DNA of 64,000 nt, from the NCBI GenBank assembly GCA_021018815.1, contig JAITYX010000011.1:3796501-3860500 (forward strand). The letters run 5' to 3'. This document shows positions 34,880-47,304 of the stretch, one piece after another (positions within the stretch are counted from its first letter, which is position 1; every line of letters starts with the position of its first letter). The stretch comes from Talinum fruticosum (lineage: Eukaryota > Streptophyta > Magnoliopsida > Caryophyllales > Talinaceae). The position numbers and the translations under genes were made by a program. The notes under the pieces are model-generated. The model did no database searches. It was given only the letters and a program-made list of their open reading frames with translations, and had not been told where the DNA came from.

Positions 34880-37800
34880 GTTTCTAACTTGTAGGTAGCT
34901 CGAGAAAAGAACAAAGGGCATTGGTACCTAGACGGTGGATGCTCACGCCACATGTTAGGAGATTCAAGACTCTTTTCGAGTTAGAAGAATACAAGGGAGG
35001 AAAATTCACGTTTGGAGATGACAGCAAAGGCAAGATAATTGGGATTGACAAGATTGGAAAAGGAAGCAATCTGGTCAGCCCAGTATACCTTGTCAAAGGA
35101 TTAAAGTACAATCTGCTTAGCATCTCTCAACTTGTGTGATAAAGGTCAAGAGGTAAGATTCACCCGGAGCAAGTGCTATATCTCTGATGATACTACCAAG
35201 GAAATCAAGCTCTCGGGTAAGAGATCATGTAACACTTATACTATTCCTCTTTCGACCTGAGTCGGAATTTATCATGCTTAAAAGCATCTCTTCATGATGA
35301 TTCATGGTCATGGCATCGTAGACTAGGTCATATTAGCATGCATACCATTAAGAAACTTGCATCTCATGATTTAATTAGAGGATTGCCTAATTGTGTATTT
35401 AAAAAAGATAAAATTTGTGAAGCATGCACAAAAGGGAAACAAGTCGAGATCATCTTTCAAATCTTTGAAAACGGTTTCCACATCCAAGGTGCTTGAAATG
35501 TTGCATATGGATTTATGTGGTGAAATCCTGTCAAGAGTCTCGGAGGTAAATAATGTGTGCTTGTTATTGTTGATGATTACTCACGATTTACCTAGGCGTG
35601 TTTTCTTAAGCATAAAAATGAAGCTTTCAAAGAGTTCAGCAAGCTCTGCGAGGAAAATCCAAGTTGAGTCTCGGACTCGAGATCCAGAGAATTCGAACTA
35701 ACCATGGAAGGGAGTTCGACTACTCGGAGTTTGCAGAATTTTATGATAAGAATAACATCTCCCACAACTTCTCAGCACCAAGAACTCCTCAACAAAATGG
35801 AGTGGTGGAGAGAAAGAACAGCACTCTTGAAGAAATAGCAAGGACAATGATGATTGAACACAATCTACCCTACTATTTCGAAGCTGAGGCGATCAACACA
35901 GACAAACTACACATTGAACAGATGCCTCATCGGACCCATCCTGAAGAAAACACCATATGAGCTCTACAAAGGGAAGAAACCCAATATTTCATATTTCAGA
36001 CCCTTTGGATGTAAGTCATAATAATGGTAAGATCACCGACCAAGTTTGATGCTCGGTTAGATGAAGGTATTTTTCTTGGTTATTCATCTCATAGCAAAGC
36101 ATATTGAATTTTCAATAAAAGAACTAACAAAGTGGAAGAAAGCATCCACGTTTTGTTTGATGAGATTGAACAGGAAAAATCAAGTGAGTCAATATTCTCG
36201 GATCCGAAGCTCGGCAGAAATGATGATCTTGATGAAAATGAGCTCATTAAGAATCAAATCTATGTCACTCAAAATGAAGTCACTCGGACTCGAATAAAGA
36301 GTTAGCTCAGAATGTTGAAGGTCAATCTGATGAACAAGCTCACTCGGAACAAACTGCGAGGATAAACCAATTCAACCTACGGATCTGGTGAACCAAAAAC
36401 AGGTAGAGCTTTCAAGTATGCTTCTGGTCACCCACTAGAAAACATCATATCCGATATCAACGAGTGGGGTAAGAACTCATTCTTCCCTTTAAAATCTATG
36501 TGCATTCACTGCATTCATATCATTAACTAAACCCGAAATGCACTAGAAGCCCTAAATGAACCTGAATGGGTAGAGGCCATGCAAGAGGAACTCAATCAAT
36601 TCGAAAGAAACAAAGTCCGGACTCGACCAAACGACCTTCGACCACCTAGTCATAGGAACCAAATGGTTCTTCAAAAACAAACTGGATGAAGGTGGGTTGG
36701 TAGTCAGAAATAAGGCTAGACTTGTGGCTTAAGGTTACAATCAAGAAGAAGGGATTGATTGTGGGGAAATCTTGGCACCTGTAGCCAGAATTGAAGCTAT
36801 TATAATCTTATTGGCATTTGCATCTAGCATGAATATCAAGTTATATCAAATGGATGTTAAATGTGCTTTTCTCAATGGTTTCATTGAAGAGGAAGTCTAT
36901 GTTGAGCAACCCCTTGGATTTGAAAACTCAGAATTTCCAAATCATGTTTTCAAATTGCAAAAAGCTCTCTATGGTCTTAAACAAGCTCCCGGAGCTTGGT
37001 ATGAAAGAGCTGAGCAATTTCTTGGTTGAAAATGATTTTAGAAGAGGTCAGAATGACAAAACTCTTTTTATAAAAACCAAGAGGAAAGACTTTCTTATTG
37101 CTCGGATCTATGTTGATGACATAATTTTTGGAGCTACTAATGAAATTACGTGTCGAGATTTTTACGAGTTAATGAGACAGGAATTTCAAATGAGTATGAT
37201 GGGAGAACTCAATTTCTTCCTTGGTCTACAAATCAAGCAAGACAAAGATGACATCTATGTCCATTAATCAAAGTATACCAAGGAGCTGCTGAAGAAGTAC
37301 AAACTCCAAGATGCAAAACATGCAGCAATACCTATGAGTAGCGACATAAAGCTGGACTCGGACGAGAAAGGTAAAGGAGTAGATCGAAACTCTACCGAGG
37401 TATGATTGGATCTTTGCTCTATCTCACTTCCAATAGACCAGACATAATGTTTAGTGTCATGTACGTGTGCAAGATTTCAAGCTAATCCAAAAGAATCACA
37501 TCTCACTGTGGCGAAGGGAATATTCGAGATATCTTGCGAGGACTTAGAATTTAGGTCTATGGTACTCCGGAGACTCAGAACCGACTCTCATTGGATACTC
37601 GAGTGCTGACTATGCTGGATACAAAGTTGATAGAAAGAGTACCTCAAGAGCCTACCAGTTTCTAGGTCAATCCCTAATATCTTGGCATTCAAAGAAACAA
37701 AACTCGGTAGCTCTATCAATTGCTTGAAGTCGAGTATATTGCGGTCGGGGCATGCTTGTGCTCGAATCTTATGGATAAAGTAACACTTGAAAGATCTTGG

Positions 37801-38051
37801 ACTTTCATTCAAATTTGTTCCAATCAAGTGTGATAATCAAAGTGCAATCGGCATCTCCAAGAATCCAGTTCAGCACTCAAAGACTAAACATATTGAGGTC
37901 GGGTGTCATTTTCGAGAGATCATTCGAAAAGGGTGATACTGAACTTGAATTCATTCCTACCTATCTCCAATTAGCTGATATCTTTACTAAGCACCTTAGT
38001 GAGGATCGGTTTTGCTTTATTAGGAATGAGCTTGGTATGATTAATGGATGA
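34880..38051 (+). pseudogene. Copia pol: protease, integrase, reverse transcriptase, RNase H
   Basis: In order: a protease start WYLDGGCSRHM at 34922, where the usual Asp-Ser-Gly is Asp-Gly-Gly; pre-integrase HSWHRRLGHISMHTIKKLAS (35306) with the CEACTKGKQ zinc part; integrase core HMDLCG (35502) and PQQNGVVERKNSTLEE (35787); reverse transcriptase from about 36560 with MDVKCAFLNGFIEEEVYVEQ, ALYGLKQAPGAWYE and the catalytic YVDD (37109-37120); RNase H with SADYAGYKVDRKSTSRAYQF and ADIFTKHLSE (about 37973). In-frame stops stand in place of conserved Trp (35611) and Gln (36730), and frameshifts are frequent. Not functional as written. Confidence 0.88.
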
Positions 38052-38562
38052 TTATGTGATTTTTTTTTATTATGTGTTGTGTGCGTACTTTCCTTAATAG
38101 CCATTAGTTCGGTTGAACCGGTGATACTGACCTAATGAGTTATTGGTTGTCTGCGGTTTCGAGTCACTCAAAACTTAACTGAGTCGGACTCGAGACTTTG
38201 AGAAAATTTGACATCAAACTTCGAAATCATCTATAGATCGGTGGAGAATTTCGAAATTTCTTTCAAAATCTCTCCTTTTCTCTCTCTATCTCGCGCGCAT
38301 CGATCGGACAACTAGCTGTTGAGATACGATCACTTGGAATTCTAACCGTTGGAGAGCAGAACAGTCACACCGGTCCGAGGTGGCCGTTGAAGAAGCCGAG
38401 TTAGAATGATTGCTGAAGGAAGATGTTTTTATAAATAGCGTCTATTTTCCTTCATTTCGTTACTTTACTCTCTACTTACTCTCACTCTCACACTTACTCC
38501 TACTCGAGACAACCTCTTTGCATTCGAAGAAACGATCGTCACTCTCAAGCTAAGAGAAGATC

Positions 38563-40210
38563 ATGTCAAGTAAGCTCTGTTGCTTTCAGCTCTCTTTCTT
38601 ACTACTTTTTCACTTTTCTTTTCTCTTCGCTCACTCACGTCGAGCTTTCTCTCTTTCTTTCTCTCTCTCAAAAGTTCATCTCTTTCCTCTCTTTTCAATA
38701 ACAAATATGCCAAAAAGAGGTTCCCACTCTGATTTTCTTGGTTACGCCACCAAGAAACCTCGCACTAAAAGTCGGGAAGGCCCCTCTACTCTTTCCAAAC
38801 CTCTTGTCGGCCAACACCTAACGTTGGATGATAAATTTTCCCGACCACTAAGTTTTTGTGGTTGGCTCACATAAAGTCCACGAGGGGTTTACAATTTCCT
38901 CTGTTTTAGTGATTGCATCTACCCGGAACTCGTTTCGAGTTCTACTGTAATCTTTCTAACTCCGAGGGTATCCTCACCTCCGGAGTTCGGGACATCATTG
39001 TCCGCATAAACACTTCTCTTCTTCATCGTCTTTTCAAAGTGTCTTGTATGTTCTTGAACAGCAACCCTATACCTTTCAACGAGGTTGCTGATGATTTCTT
39101 TGAGAAGTACGTTAAAGAGTTTCTCGGGTCACGTAAAAACTTCTCAGTAACTCAACTCAAATCGAAGCTCGCCTTCTGTGTTTTCTGCTGATGAGAACCT
39201 TTTTCTCACAGTATTCTAGCAAGGAGAACCCTAACTCCAAACACCTCAAAGTTCTCTACGACATTCTAGAGGGATATGAAGTAGACCTCTTTCCCGCCAT
39301 AGTCGAGCAAATGGCAGCTGTGCTCGACTCGGATTCGAACAAGAAGACCACCCCACTTCCTTTTGGGGCTTTTCTCACCCTCATCTTCAAACAGTTCAAA
39401 GTTCTTCTTCCCTCGGATCCTAACGTCTGTTTACGAGACTGCCATTGTCATTGGTAAAAAGGAACTCCTTGGGCATGGATACTAGGAGACCCAACCGGGT
39501 GTGCGGGTCCATAGCTCGAAGCGAGGCCATCTTCTCCGCCTCGGACTCGGACTCAGCCCACTCTTTCTCTACCTTCTCCTATTAGTGGTGCCTCCACCTC
39601 GGGTGTTTTTCATATTATCTCTTACGCCTTGTCCATTGCTATCATGGACAAGCTCTCCTCGATGTCCACTGAATTCAAGGACATTCTCCGGTCATTCAAG
39701 ACTGTCCTTCAATCTATGACCATTAACGAGAAAACCGCTCAATACCAAATCTGAGAGTAGCAAGATGTGCTTCTCGAAATGAAAGCCCCAGTTAAGGAGC
39801 GAGAGGAGCTGATCGAGCTCCTTCGGGAGAGGCGATCCAAGGCGGCTCAAGATCCGGTCGACTCGGACACTTTTAAAGAATCCTCGAGTTCGGCCAAATC
39901 ATCCTCGGAAGAGGGAGGTGAAAAAGAAGAAGAAGGAGAAAAGAGGAGCCTACGGCCGAGGTAGGTCCATCTAAGGCGGGGAGTAAGAAGAAGAATAAGG
40001 GCAGCGAGCAGCGAGAGGGCCTAAGTGCTCCGGAACCTCAACCGGAAATGATAAGCTTAGACGGTGAGTCCGAGTGGGTCGGAAGACCTTGCGACCATGG
40101 TCGGTCGGTAGTTGGTGAGCACGAGCACACCCCTCCAACAACCGAGTTCCGGGAGGATGAGCCTCTGGACGACCTAGTTGCAGGTCGGCCACTCGGAGCT
40201 TAGCCCACTC
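38563..40210 (+). pseudogene. Third ORF of the copia element (putative plant transposon protein)
   Basis: This frame lies between RNase H and the polypurine tract, where SIRE-type elements carry an extra ORF. It begins MSSKLCCFQLS with a hydrophobic start. It then has PKRGSHSDFLGYATKKPRTK, a middle domain (VADDFFEKYVKEFLG; VLYDILEGYEVDLFPAIVEQ; TPLPFGAFLTLIFKQF) and an acidic Ser/Glu/Lys-rich end (about 39860-39960). The middle resembles the domain often labelled putative plant transposon protein. Env-like status is not shown: only the N-terminus is strongly hydrophobic. The frame is broken at about 38875, 39190 and 39750. Confidence 0.6.
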
Positions 40211-40870
40211 CGAGAGATCTCGGTGTTGCCTTCGCCTCGATCGTCAACATCTTCCGGATCTTATCGGCGAAGGCGCCACTGCTCGTCCCCCACCTCAACT
40301 CGAGACTCCTCCATCTTAATTTTTCTTTTCTTTCGTTTTTTTTTCCTTATTTTTTTGTCCAGGACATCAAATCTGTATCTACTTGATACATTCTTCCTCT
40401 TTTTTGTTTTTCTTTGAAAGGCAAGGGGAGAATAGTTAGAAAAATTTGTTGTCTTGTTTAGGGGAGTTTCTCTCACCTTTTTTTGTGTAAACTCTTTAAT
40501 TATAATGCATTTCATTAATAATTCTGCTATCTACCTTCCGAGTTACACTATCTCCGAGTTTCTTGCTTAAAGCAATTATTTACGAGTTTATTATTTTTGA
40601 GTTTTAATTTCTTCCTCAATATTTTTTCTTTGCTCCGATTCGACAACTATGTCTATCATTTCTCCGATACTCGGTTATTTTCTTGCTCTAATACTTTAGC
40701 TTTTCTTATGTAATCTCGGTTTATACTGCTCTAATAGAATATAAGTTTCATTCACTATATTTTCTCTACACAATTCTATCATGTTTTTCGACTTATTCCT
40801 TGAGAAAGGATGGAAAACCAAATCTATATCACTAACAATGTTTACGTATAAGTATGGAATGCCTTTCATC
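40211..40870 (+). other. 3' untranslated spacer of the copia element
   Basis: T-rich, non-coding DNA between the third ORF and the polypurine tract. No further feature is seen. Confidence 0.6.
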
Positions 40871-40882
40871 AAAAGGGGAGAT
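40871..40882 (+). promoter_or_regulatory. Polypurine tract of the copia element
   Basis: AAAAGGGGAGAT directly precedes the TG of the right LTR, as expected for plus-strand priming. Confidence 0.85.
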
Positions 40883-42425
40883 TGAAGACTCGGACTTTAC
40901 ATATATATCATTTTAAGTTCCATCAAGGGATCAGGTATAAGACTTCATCTCTCACAAGGTTTTGATTAAAAGTCATTCTATCTCGCTTTAACATATTTTA
41001 CGAGTAATATAGCATATTTTACGAGTGTTACGGAATCTATCATATATATTCTCTTTCGACTCAGATTGACTCAGATTGCATATTACTGTTTATCATTTCA
41101 CACACAGTTCTGAGTCACTCGAGACAACACTCGAATATATTACATGTTCAAACACTGGTTCTATTTTGCATAAACTCGGTTATGACTTCATGATCTAAGT
41201 TTGAGTGAGTTCTTGTGTTAATTCATGTTTCTAAGTCGGCATGCTTAGTTTGAATATTGGCGAGTCTAGATCAAGTCTTTCCACTTTGATATTATTTATC
41301 GACTTGCTTTGCTTCTAGACTAACTCGGATGGAATTTGAGTATAATGAATATTAGACTCGGAAAATTCTATTTCTTTCGACTCGAGATAATTATGTACTT
41401 AATTATCTTAATTATAATTATTATCTGTGTCTAATCTTGGACCAAAGTATTTTATACTTTGAGAGCCAAATTGATTTACTTTTGTAGGTTATTCAAACGA
41501 GGCTAAATAGTTTTGAATTATAAAAGTAATCGGCTTCAAAATGTCAAATCACCAGCGAGACAAGGCTTTTTCCACCTTCGACCAAGGCCCGGACACTATG
41601 TCGGGGTTGTCTATTTTGAAAACTGGAAATTTGCAACACTAAGCTCAACGATGGTTTCCACCCTACTTTTCGGACACCACCGGTGGTGGATTGGGACTTC
41701 CAAAGAAGTCAAGAGCCATTGCCCAACGTTCACACCTCAACGAATATTTTACGAGTGACTCGGAAAATCCATTGCAACGGTCACAAAGGACTTCCAGTCG
41801 GAAGATAGTCACAACAGCTAATATGCTTGGTTATCTATAAATAGAAGCCAACTCTCAAAACTTGAAGATTGCTTGAATCAACTGTCAATACACGTACTTA
41901 AGAAAAAGTCATTGTATTCATACTCAATCTTCTACTTACAACTCCAACTCTGTACTTAATATCTTTCCGAGTTGTTAGGTCTTGTAATCGGTTTACAAAC
42001 ACTCTTTCTTACTTTATGATTAAGGTCCCTTGGCTGAGTTGTAAGGGTTATCTCAGCTCGGTTGTCCCTAACTCGTAAAGATTAATTTAGTTAGGAAGTA
42101 CTAGATCAAATAAGGTAACTTACGAGTCTAGGAAAATCTTTTAAGGAATTGTCTAAGGGAGCAATTCTGGTTGAGCCTTTCTACTATATTTTGTGGATTC
42201 AAAATAGTGGATTTGACTTGGTGCTTGGATTAGCACTGTTCGTGGTTTTACGCCCGGGAGGGTTTCCACGTAACTTTCTAAGTTATCACTTTTCCGAGTC
42301 CAATCTAGACTCGGACTCTCCACGAGTCATATCTAGTTTTATTCTTCTATTACTTGTTTAAATTTCCCTATCACCCTATTCACCCCTCTCGAGGGTGACT
42401 TAATCTTTCCAAGAGCAAACCTTCA
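40883..42425 (+). repeat. Right LTR of the copia element
   Basis: This 1543-bp partner of the left LTR ends CCTTCA and is followed by CTAAG. It keeps intact CAG/CTG at several places where the left LTR has CG, and the reverse elsewhere. Confidence 0.92.
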
Positions 42426-42430
42426 CTAAG

Positions 42431-45400
42431 ATTTGGCATCAAAAATGGGTTAGAGAGAAGCTAAAGAGAGAAAGTCTTCCTTGCGGCCATGGTGAAGAAG
42501 ACCAGAAACTCGAAAGCCAAAGCAAAACCAACCGCAAAATTGAGTGATACAACAAATTCAACACTCGTAAACATGAATAATCAAGCGCCAATTACTGAAT
42601 TTGCTAATCCTACGGGAGCGGAGTCACCCTAACATATGACTATTGTTCCATTGCCGGTTCATGAGCGGGATGCGGAATCGATGAGAGTGAGCTTTGCAAG
42701 TTGGATAAATGCATTAAGGAAGAGGAGGCAATGAAACTCATGGGCTAATGAAGCAGAGACAACTTAAGGTGATGAAGGTACAAACACTTGGAATTGAAAA
42801 TATACCCAATCTAGAGTTCTCGAGTGGAATTTGTGCGGCCATTAATCCATAACGAGTATGAAAATCTAGTGTATTGAGACACAAGATATTCAATCCGAAA
42901 TTGAATACTAGTAATCATCAATAATCTGTTTTGTTTTAGGGGCTAACCCTCCCTTAAAAGTAATGGAAGGATTCCTTAATAAAATTTGGGGGAACAAGGG
43001 TTTCGATAAGGTTATTTCAAAACCAAATGGCGTTTACATTGATAGATTCCACTATATGATGGAGCGCAATGATGCCTTGAAGCAAAAGTTTCTATACTTC
43101 GACAAAAAGCCCTTTGTCTTTAAACCATAGGCGTTGGGAGACCCTACTGACAAAGATATGTACTAATCGGGTGACATTCCCTAAACTTTATCCGAAATTT
43201 TGGAGCAAAGAAAGATTAAGTAAGATTGGCGGTTTAGTGGGAAAGCCTCTAGCTGTAGATAAAACCACACAAGATAAGACAAGAACAAGATATGCAAGGT
43301 TGTTGATTGAAATGGAAATTAACCAGGAATTCCTTATGAAAATAACTTTTATGGACGAGAATGGTGATTAATTATCCAGGATATTGATTACGAATGGACA
43401 CCAGTCAAATGTGATAGATGTCATATGTTTGGACATGAAACAACAAAATGTAGAAAATAAACCAAGAAAGTATGGAGGAGAAAAGAAACTAGCTAGGAAG
43501 TGTTGCAAGCGGAACTCGAAGCTATACAGACAAGCGAGGAACAATTACAAAAGATAGCAAATATTGAAGAAGAGCATATAATCATTGCAATACAAAATAC
43601 AGTTCCAAGCACTCCACCTGAAGGCATTAGGATAAATGTATTGGCTATGCAGAATAGTTTTGGATCCTTAGCTAAAGATCATGGATAAATTTGGTTTTGG
43701 AATATCGAGATGACTAAATGGTCCTAATAAGAAGGCGATTATGAGGCGGCTTACGCGAGCTAATAAGTGTGAGTTTATGGGATTTTAGAAACAAAAACTA
43801 GCCTAGAGAAGGAAGAAGAAATAAGGCATAACATTGGAGTAAAATAGTCGGTGATCTCAAATGCCACCACCAACTTTAAAAGAAGGATATAGGTTATATG
43901 GGATCGGGGATGATTTAGGTGGAAGTTATTGAGGTCCGGGAGCAATACATCCATGTGAGAACTAAAAGTTAGGATGATAACTCTATATACATCACAATGG
44001 TATATGGATCCAATGACAAGAATGTAAGAAGGGAATTGTGGGTTGCTATATTATCTATTGTTAGTAGAATGGATAAACCCTAGATATTAGGAGGGGATTT
44101 CAACAACAAATTTTGTAGACTATATATCAATCAATGCCTTTGTAAGAAATAAGATATTTAGGGGTAAATTTTACTTGGAGTAATAAACAAGGGGCTACAA
44201 GGGTGTTTTCCAAAATAGACAAGGTTTTGATAAATGAGGAAGGCCTGCTTAAATATGCATCCGTGGACTATACAATACTGCTGAAGGAGTATAAGATCAT
44301 ACCCCACTATTGGTACAACTACGGCATGACAAAATAATCAAAGGGTCATATTTCAAATTTTTTAATCTGTGGACCCTTAGCCCCAATTTTTAGGGGATTG
44401 TGAAACCTGTCACTAGAACCCCAATGTTCAAGTTGATAAGAAAACTCAAGAACTTAAAGCAGCCACTAAAAGCCTTAAACAAGGACAGATTCGATAATAT
44501 CCGGAAGAAAGTAGTTGTAGCACTCCATGAACTACATATGGTACAGTTGGAGATTCACCAAGATCCTTTAAATACTAATCTTTATGTAACGAAATGCAAG
44601 CTATCAAGGATTATATAACCTGCTAGCTAGAGCTTAAAGATCTTATTTAAAGCAAAAGGAGAAAGAAACATGGCTGCAGAAGGATGACCATAATAATGCA
44701 TACTTCTATGCAAGCATAACACAAAAGGCCTACACTATGTTTGTGAAATCTATGAAGAATAGAAATGGTGATCCGACTTATAACCAAGCGGAGATTAGGA
44801 AAATTATCACTCAACACTTTGAAAATTTCCTCATATTGAAAATCATGGTCCAAAACCCAATCTTGAAGTCATAATGTAAGGACCATGTTTAAATACTCAA
44901 CAAAGGGAGGAAATGCTAAGGCCATTTTTAGACAAGTGAGATCAAGAATGTGTCATGTTCAGCATAGGGGATAACAAGAGTCCATGGCCTAATGGGTATG
45001 GAAGCTTCTTTTCAAAAAAACATGGAATATCACAAGGCCTACTATTTGTAAAGTTGTGAAAGATTTTTTGAAGCTGGTCGAATCTTCTTGAAACAAATCG
45101 ATGCAAGTATCCTGGCTATGATTCCAAAGGTAAGCAATCCAATTTAGCGTAGTGATTTAAGACCAATAGCCTGCTACAATTCAATATACAAATGCATTAC
45201 TAAACTGATGTGTGAAAGGCTGAAACTCGTGTTAAATAGTTTAGTGGATGAGCGCCAAGGAGCATTTATCAATGGTAGGTCTATAGTACACAAGATAATG
45301 ATATGTGAAGACCTGGTGAAGTTGTACAATAGGAAGGGTATTTCATCTAGGTGTATTATGAAAATAGATCTCAAGAAAGCCTATGACATAGTCGGATGAG

Positions 45401-47024
45401 ATTTTGTGGAAGCTTTGCTAATTGGATATGGAATCCCTATCACTATAGTGCACGGAATAATGGTATGCATATCTACAACCAGATTTTCAGATCATGCTTA
45501 ATGGCCAACTTCATGGCTATTTTTCAAGTAAGAGGGGTTTAAGACAAGGGGATCCAATGTTTCCATTGATTTTTGTCTTAATTATGAAGTATCTAACTAG
45601 ATCATTGAGGATGGCTACAATGCAAAAAGGCTTTAATCACCATCCAGGCTATAAGGGATTGAACTTGTGTTTTTAAGCTTTGCTGATGTTATTCTATTAT
45701 TCAGACAAGGCTAATGAGGATAGCATCATAAAACTAATGGTTATATTCAAGCACCTCTGTGAATGTTCGGTGTTAGAGGCTAATACGAGAGAAGTCCCAA
45801 ATAGTTAGTGCGGGAATCCCGCAAGATGACAAGCCGAAAATTCGAGGCCATTACGGGATTTCAGGAAAGGGAACTCCCCTTCAAATACTTGGGAGTCCCG
45901 GTTAAGCCTTAAAAATTGAACAAAAATGACTGCCATACACTAGTAAGCAAGATCACAGCAAAATAAGAGCATGACCAACACGAAAATTGGCTTATGTAGG
46001 CAAAATCCAACTTACAAATACAATGTTACTTAGTATGTTTACATACTTGGAGCCAAATCTTTATACTACCTTCTGCAGTGATCAATAAAGTGGAAAAACT
46101 CTGCAGGATATTTATATAGGGAGGTAAAAATGACAAGAAGCCAGCTCTAGTTGCATGGGACAGTATATGCGGGCCTAAAACCGAAGGAGGCTTGGGTTTG
46201 AGATAGTGCAAATTGAAAAATATGGCTCTTGTAACCAAGCTAATTTGGAACACAATAATAAAAAAGGAAAACTTGTGGATCAAATGGGTCCATCGGATGT
46301 CGACACTTGGCATTGCAAGAATACACATAGTGACAGTTGGTATTGAAAAAAATTACAAAAAACAAGAGATAAAATGATGCGGGATTTTGACCAGAACACG
46401 GGAAATGGGCGTTAGTAGTGGATGGGGTCTACACAGCAAATGCGAGGCTATGAATGACTCAAAAAGAAACACAATAAGGTGGGATGGTATAAGTTGGTAT
46501 GACATAAATTAAGAATTCCAAAGTGTGCTTTTATAATCTCGGTGATCTTTGCAGCAACAACTCCTCACAAGAGACATGTTGCAGAAATTTGGCACTAAAT
46601 GTGAAACTCAATGTGTTATGTGTGAAGAGATTGAAGAAACACACAAGCATTTGTTTTTGATTGTGCATACACCAAGATGGTTTATAGATAGACATTCCTT
46701 CAATTGTTTGGAGCATATATTACAAATTTCACATGGGATGAATGGCAGCAAAACTTATTGACAAATAAAGGGGCCAGAAAGGAAGAGAACATGAGGTACA
46801 TGACAACAACAGTCATAATATATCAATGCTTGAATGGAGAGAAACAAAAGAATCTTCCAATCACTAATCCAAAACGCCCTATATGTAAGTGTGGAATGTG
46901 GTAGACTGATTAGAATCAAAATTATTGCCTAAAAATTTATTTTGGGGAATGCCCCAAATGAAACACATGTAAGTTTTCTGTTTTGAATGAATGGAAATGC
47001 TAATCTTAAAAAAAAAAAAAAAAA
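42431..47024 (+). mobile_element. L1-type LINE, decayed, with poly(A)
   Basis: ORF1 starts near 42489 (MVKKTRNSKAKAKPTAKLSD). It contains a DUF4283-like part (VMEGFLNKIWGNKGFDKVIS) and a zinc knuckle CDRCHMFGHETTKC at about 43408-43450. ORF2 shows the endonuclease (MVYGSNDKNVRRELWVAI; ILGGDFN at about 44085, with the usual preceding Trp now a stop). The reverse transcriptase follows (DERQGAFINGRSIVHKIMIC at 45248; KIDLKKAYD; RGLRQGDPMFPLIFVL), then a zf-RVT end (CVMCEEIEETHKHLF at 46615). The tail is a 17-base A run (47008-47024). The conserved FADD of the polymerase is FADV (about 45675). It abuts the copia LTR; a target duplication was not found. Confidence 0.85.
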
Positions 47025-47304
47025 CTTGATTTTGTTGGTCTCATTATAATTATAATTATTTAATTTTTAGAAATTTACATACTTCTTTTTTCAATAATAA
47101 TTTACTTAATTATTTATTTATGACATATAAATAATTATTATAGTAACATTGTAGAGTTTTTGATAGTTGGATAGTCTTTATTTAATATAATTTCATAGTT
47201 TATTATATTTAATCTTTGTTTTTGCGTGGCAAACTATATTTATTTTACTATTTATACAATCATTAATTATCTATTACATGCATCCTACATGGCAATCCTA
47301 TGTA

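Larger units (their letters stand above)
31486..42430 (+). mobile_element. Ty1/copia LTR retrotransposon, 10.9 kb, SIRE/Maximus-like
   Basis: LTRs at 31491-33030 and 40883-42425 start TGAAGACTCGGAC and end ..TTCA. Flanks CTAAC (31486-31490) and CTAAG (42426-42430) agree at four of five bases. A primer site follows the left LTR, and a purine tract AAAAGGGGAGA precedes the right one. Between them are gag, then protease, integrase, reverse transcriptase and RNase H in copia order, then a third ORF. Long LTRs plus an extra 3' ORF point to the SIRE/Maximus lineage. Many single-base frameshifts and in-frame stops are present as written. Several of these look like sequence errors at CAG/CTG sites. 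Confidence 0.9.

Noticed and set aside
38563..38874. Envelope gene of an endogenous retrovirus
   Set aside because: Only a short hydrophobic start is seen; the middle domain looks like a plant transposon protein and no fusion or second membrane segment is visible.
31491..42425. A-to-G changes by RNA editing before integration as the cause of CAG-to-CGG
   Set aside because: Editing would not delete bases (CAG to CG) or insert G (CAG to CGAG), and CTG sites change too.
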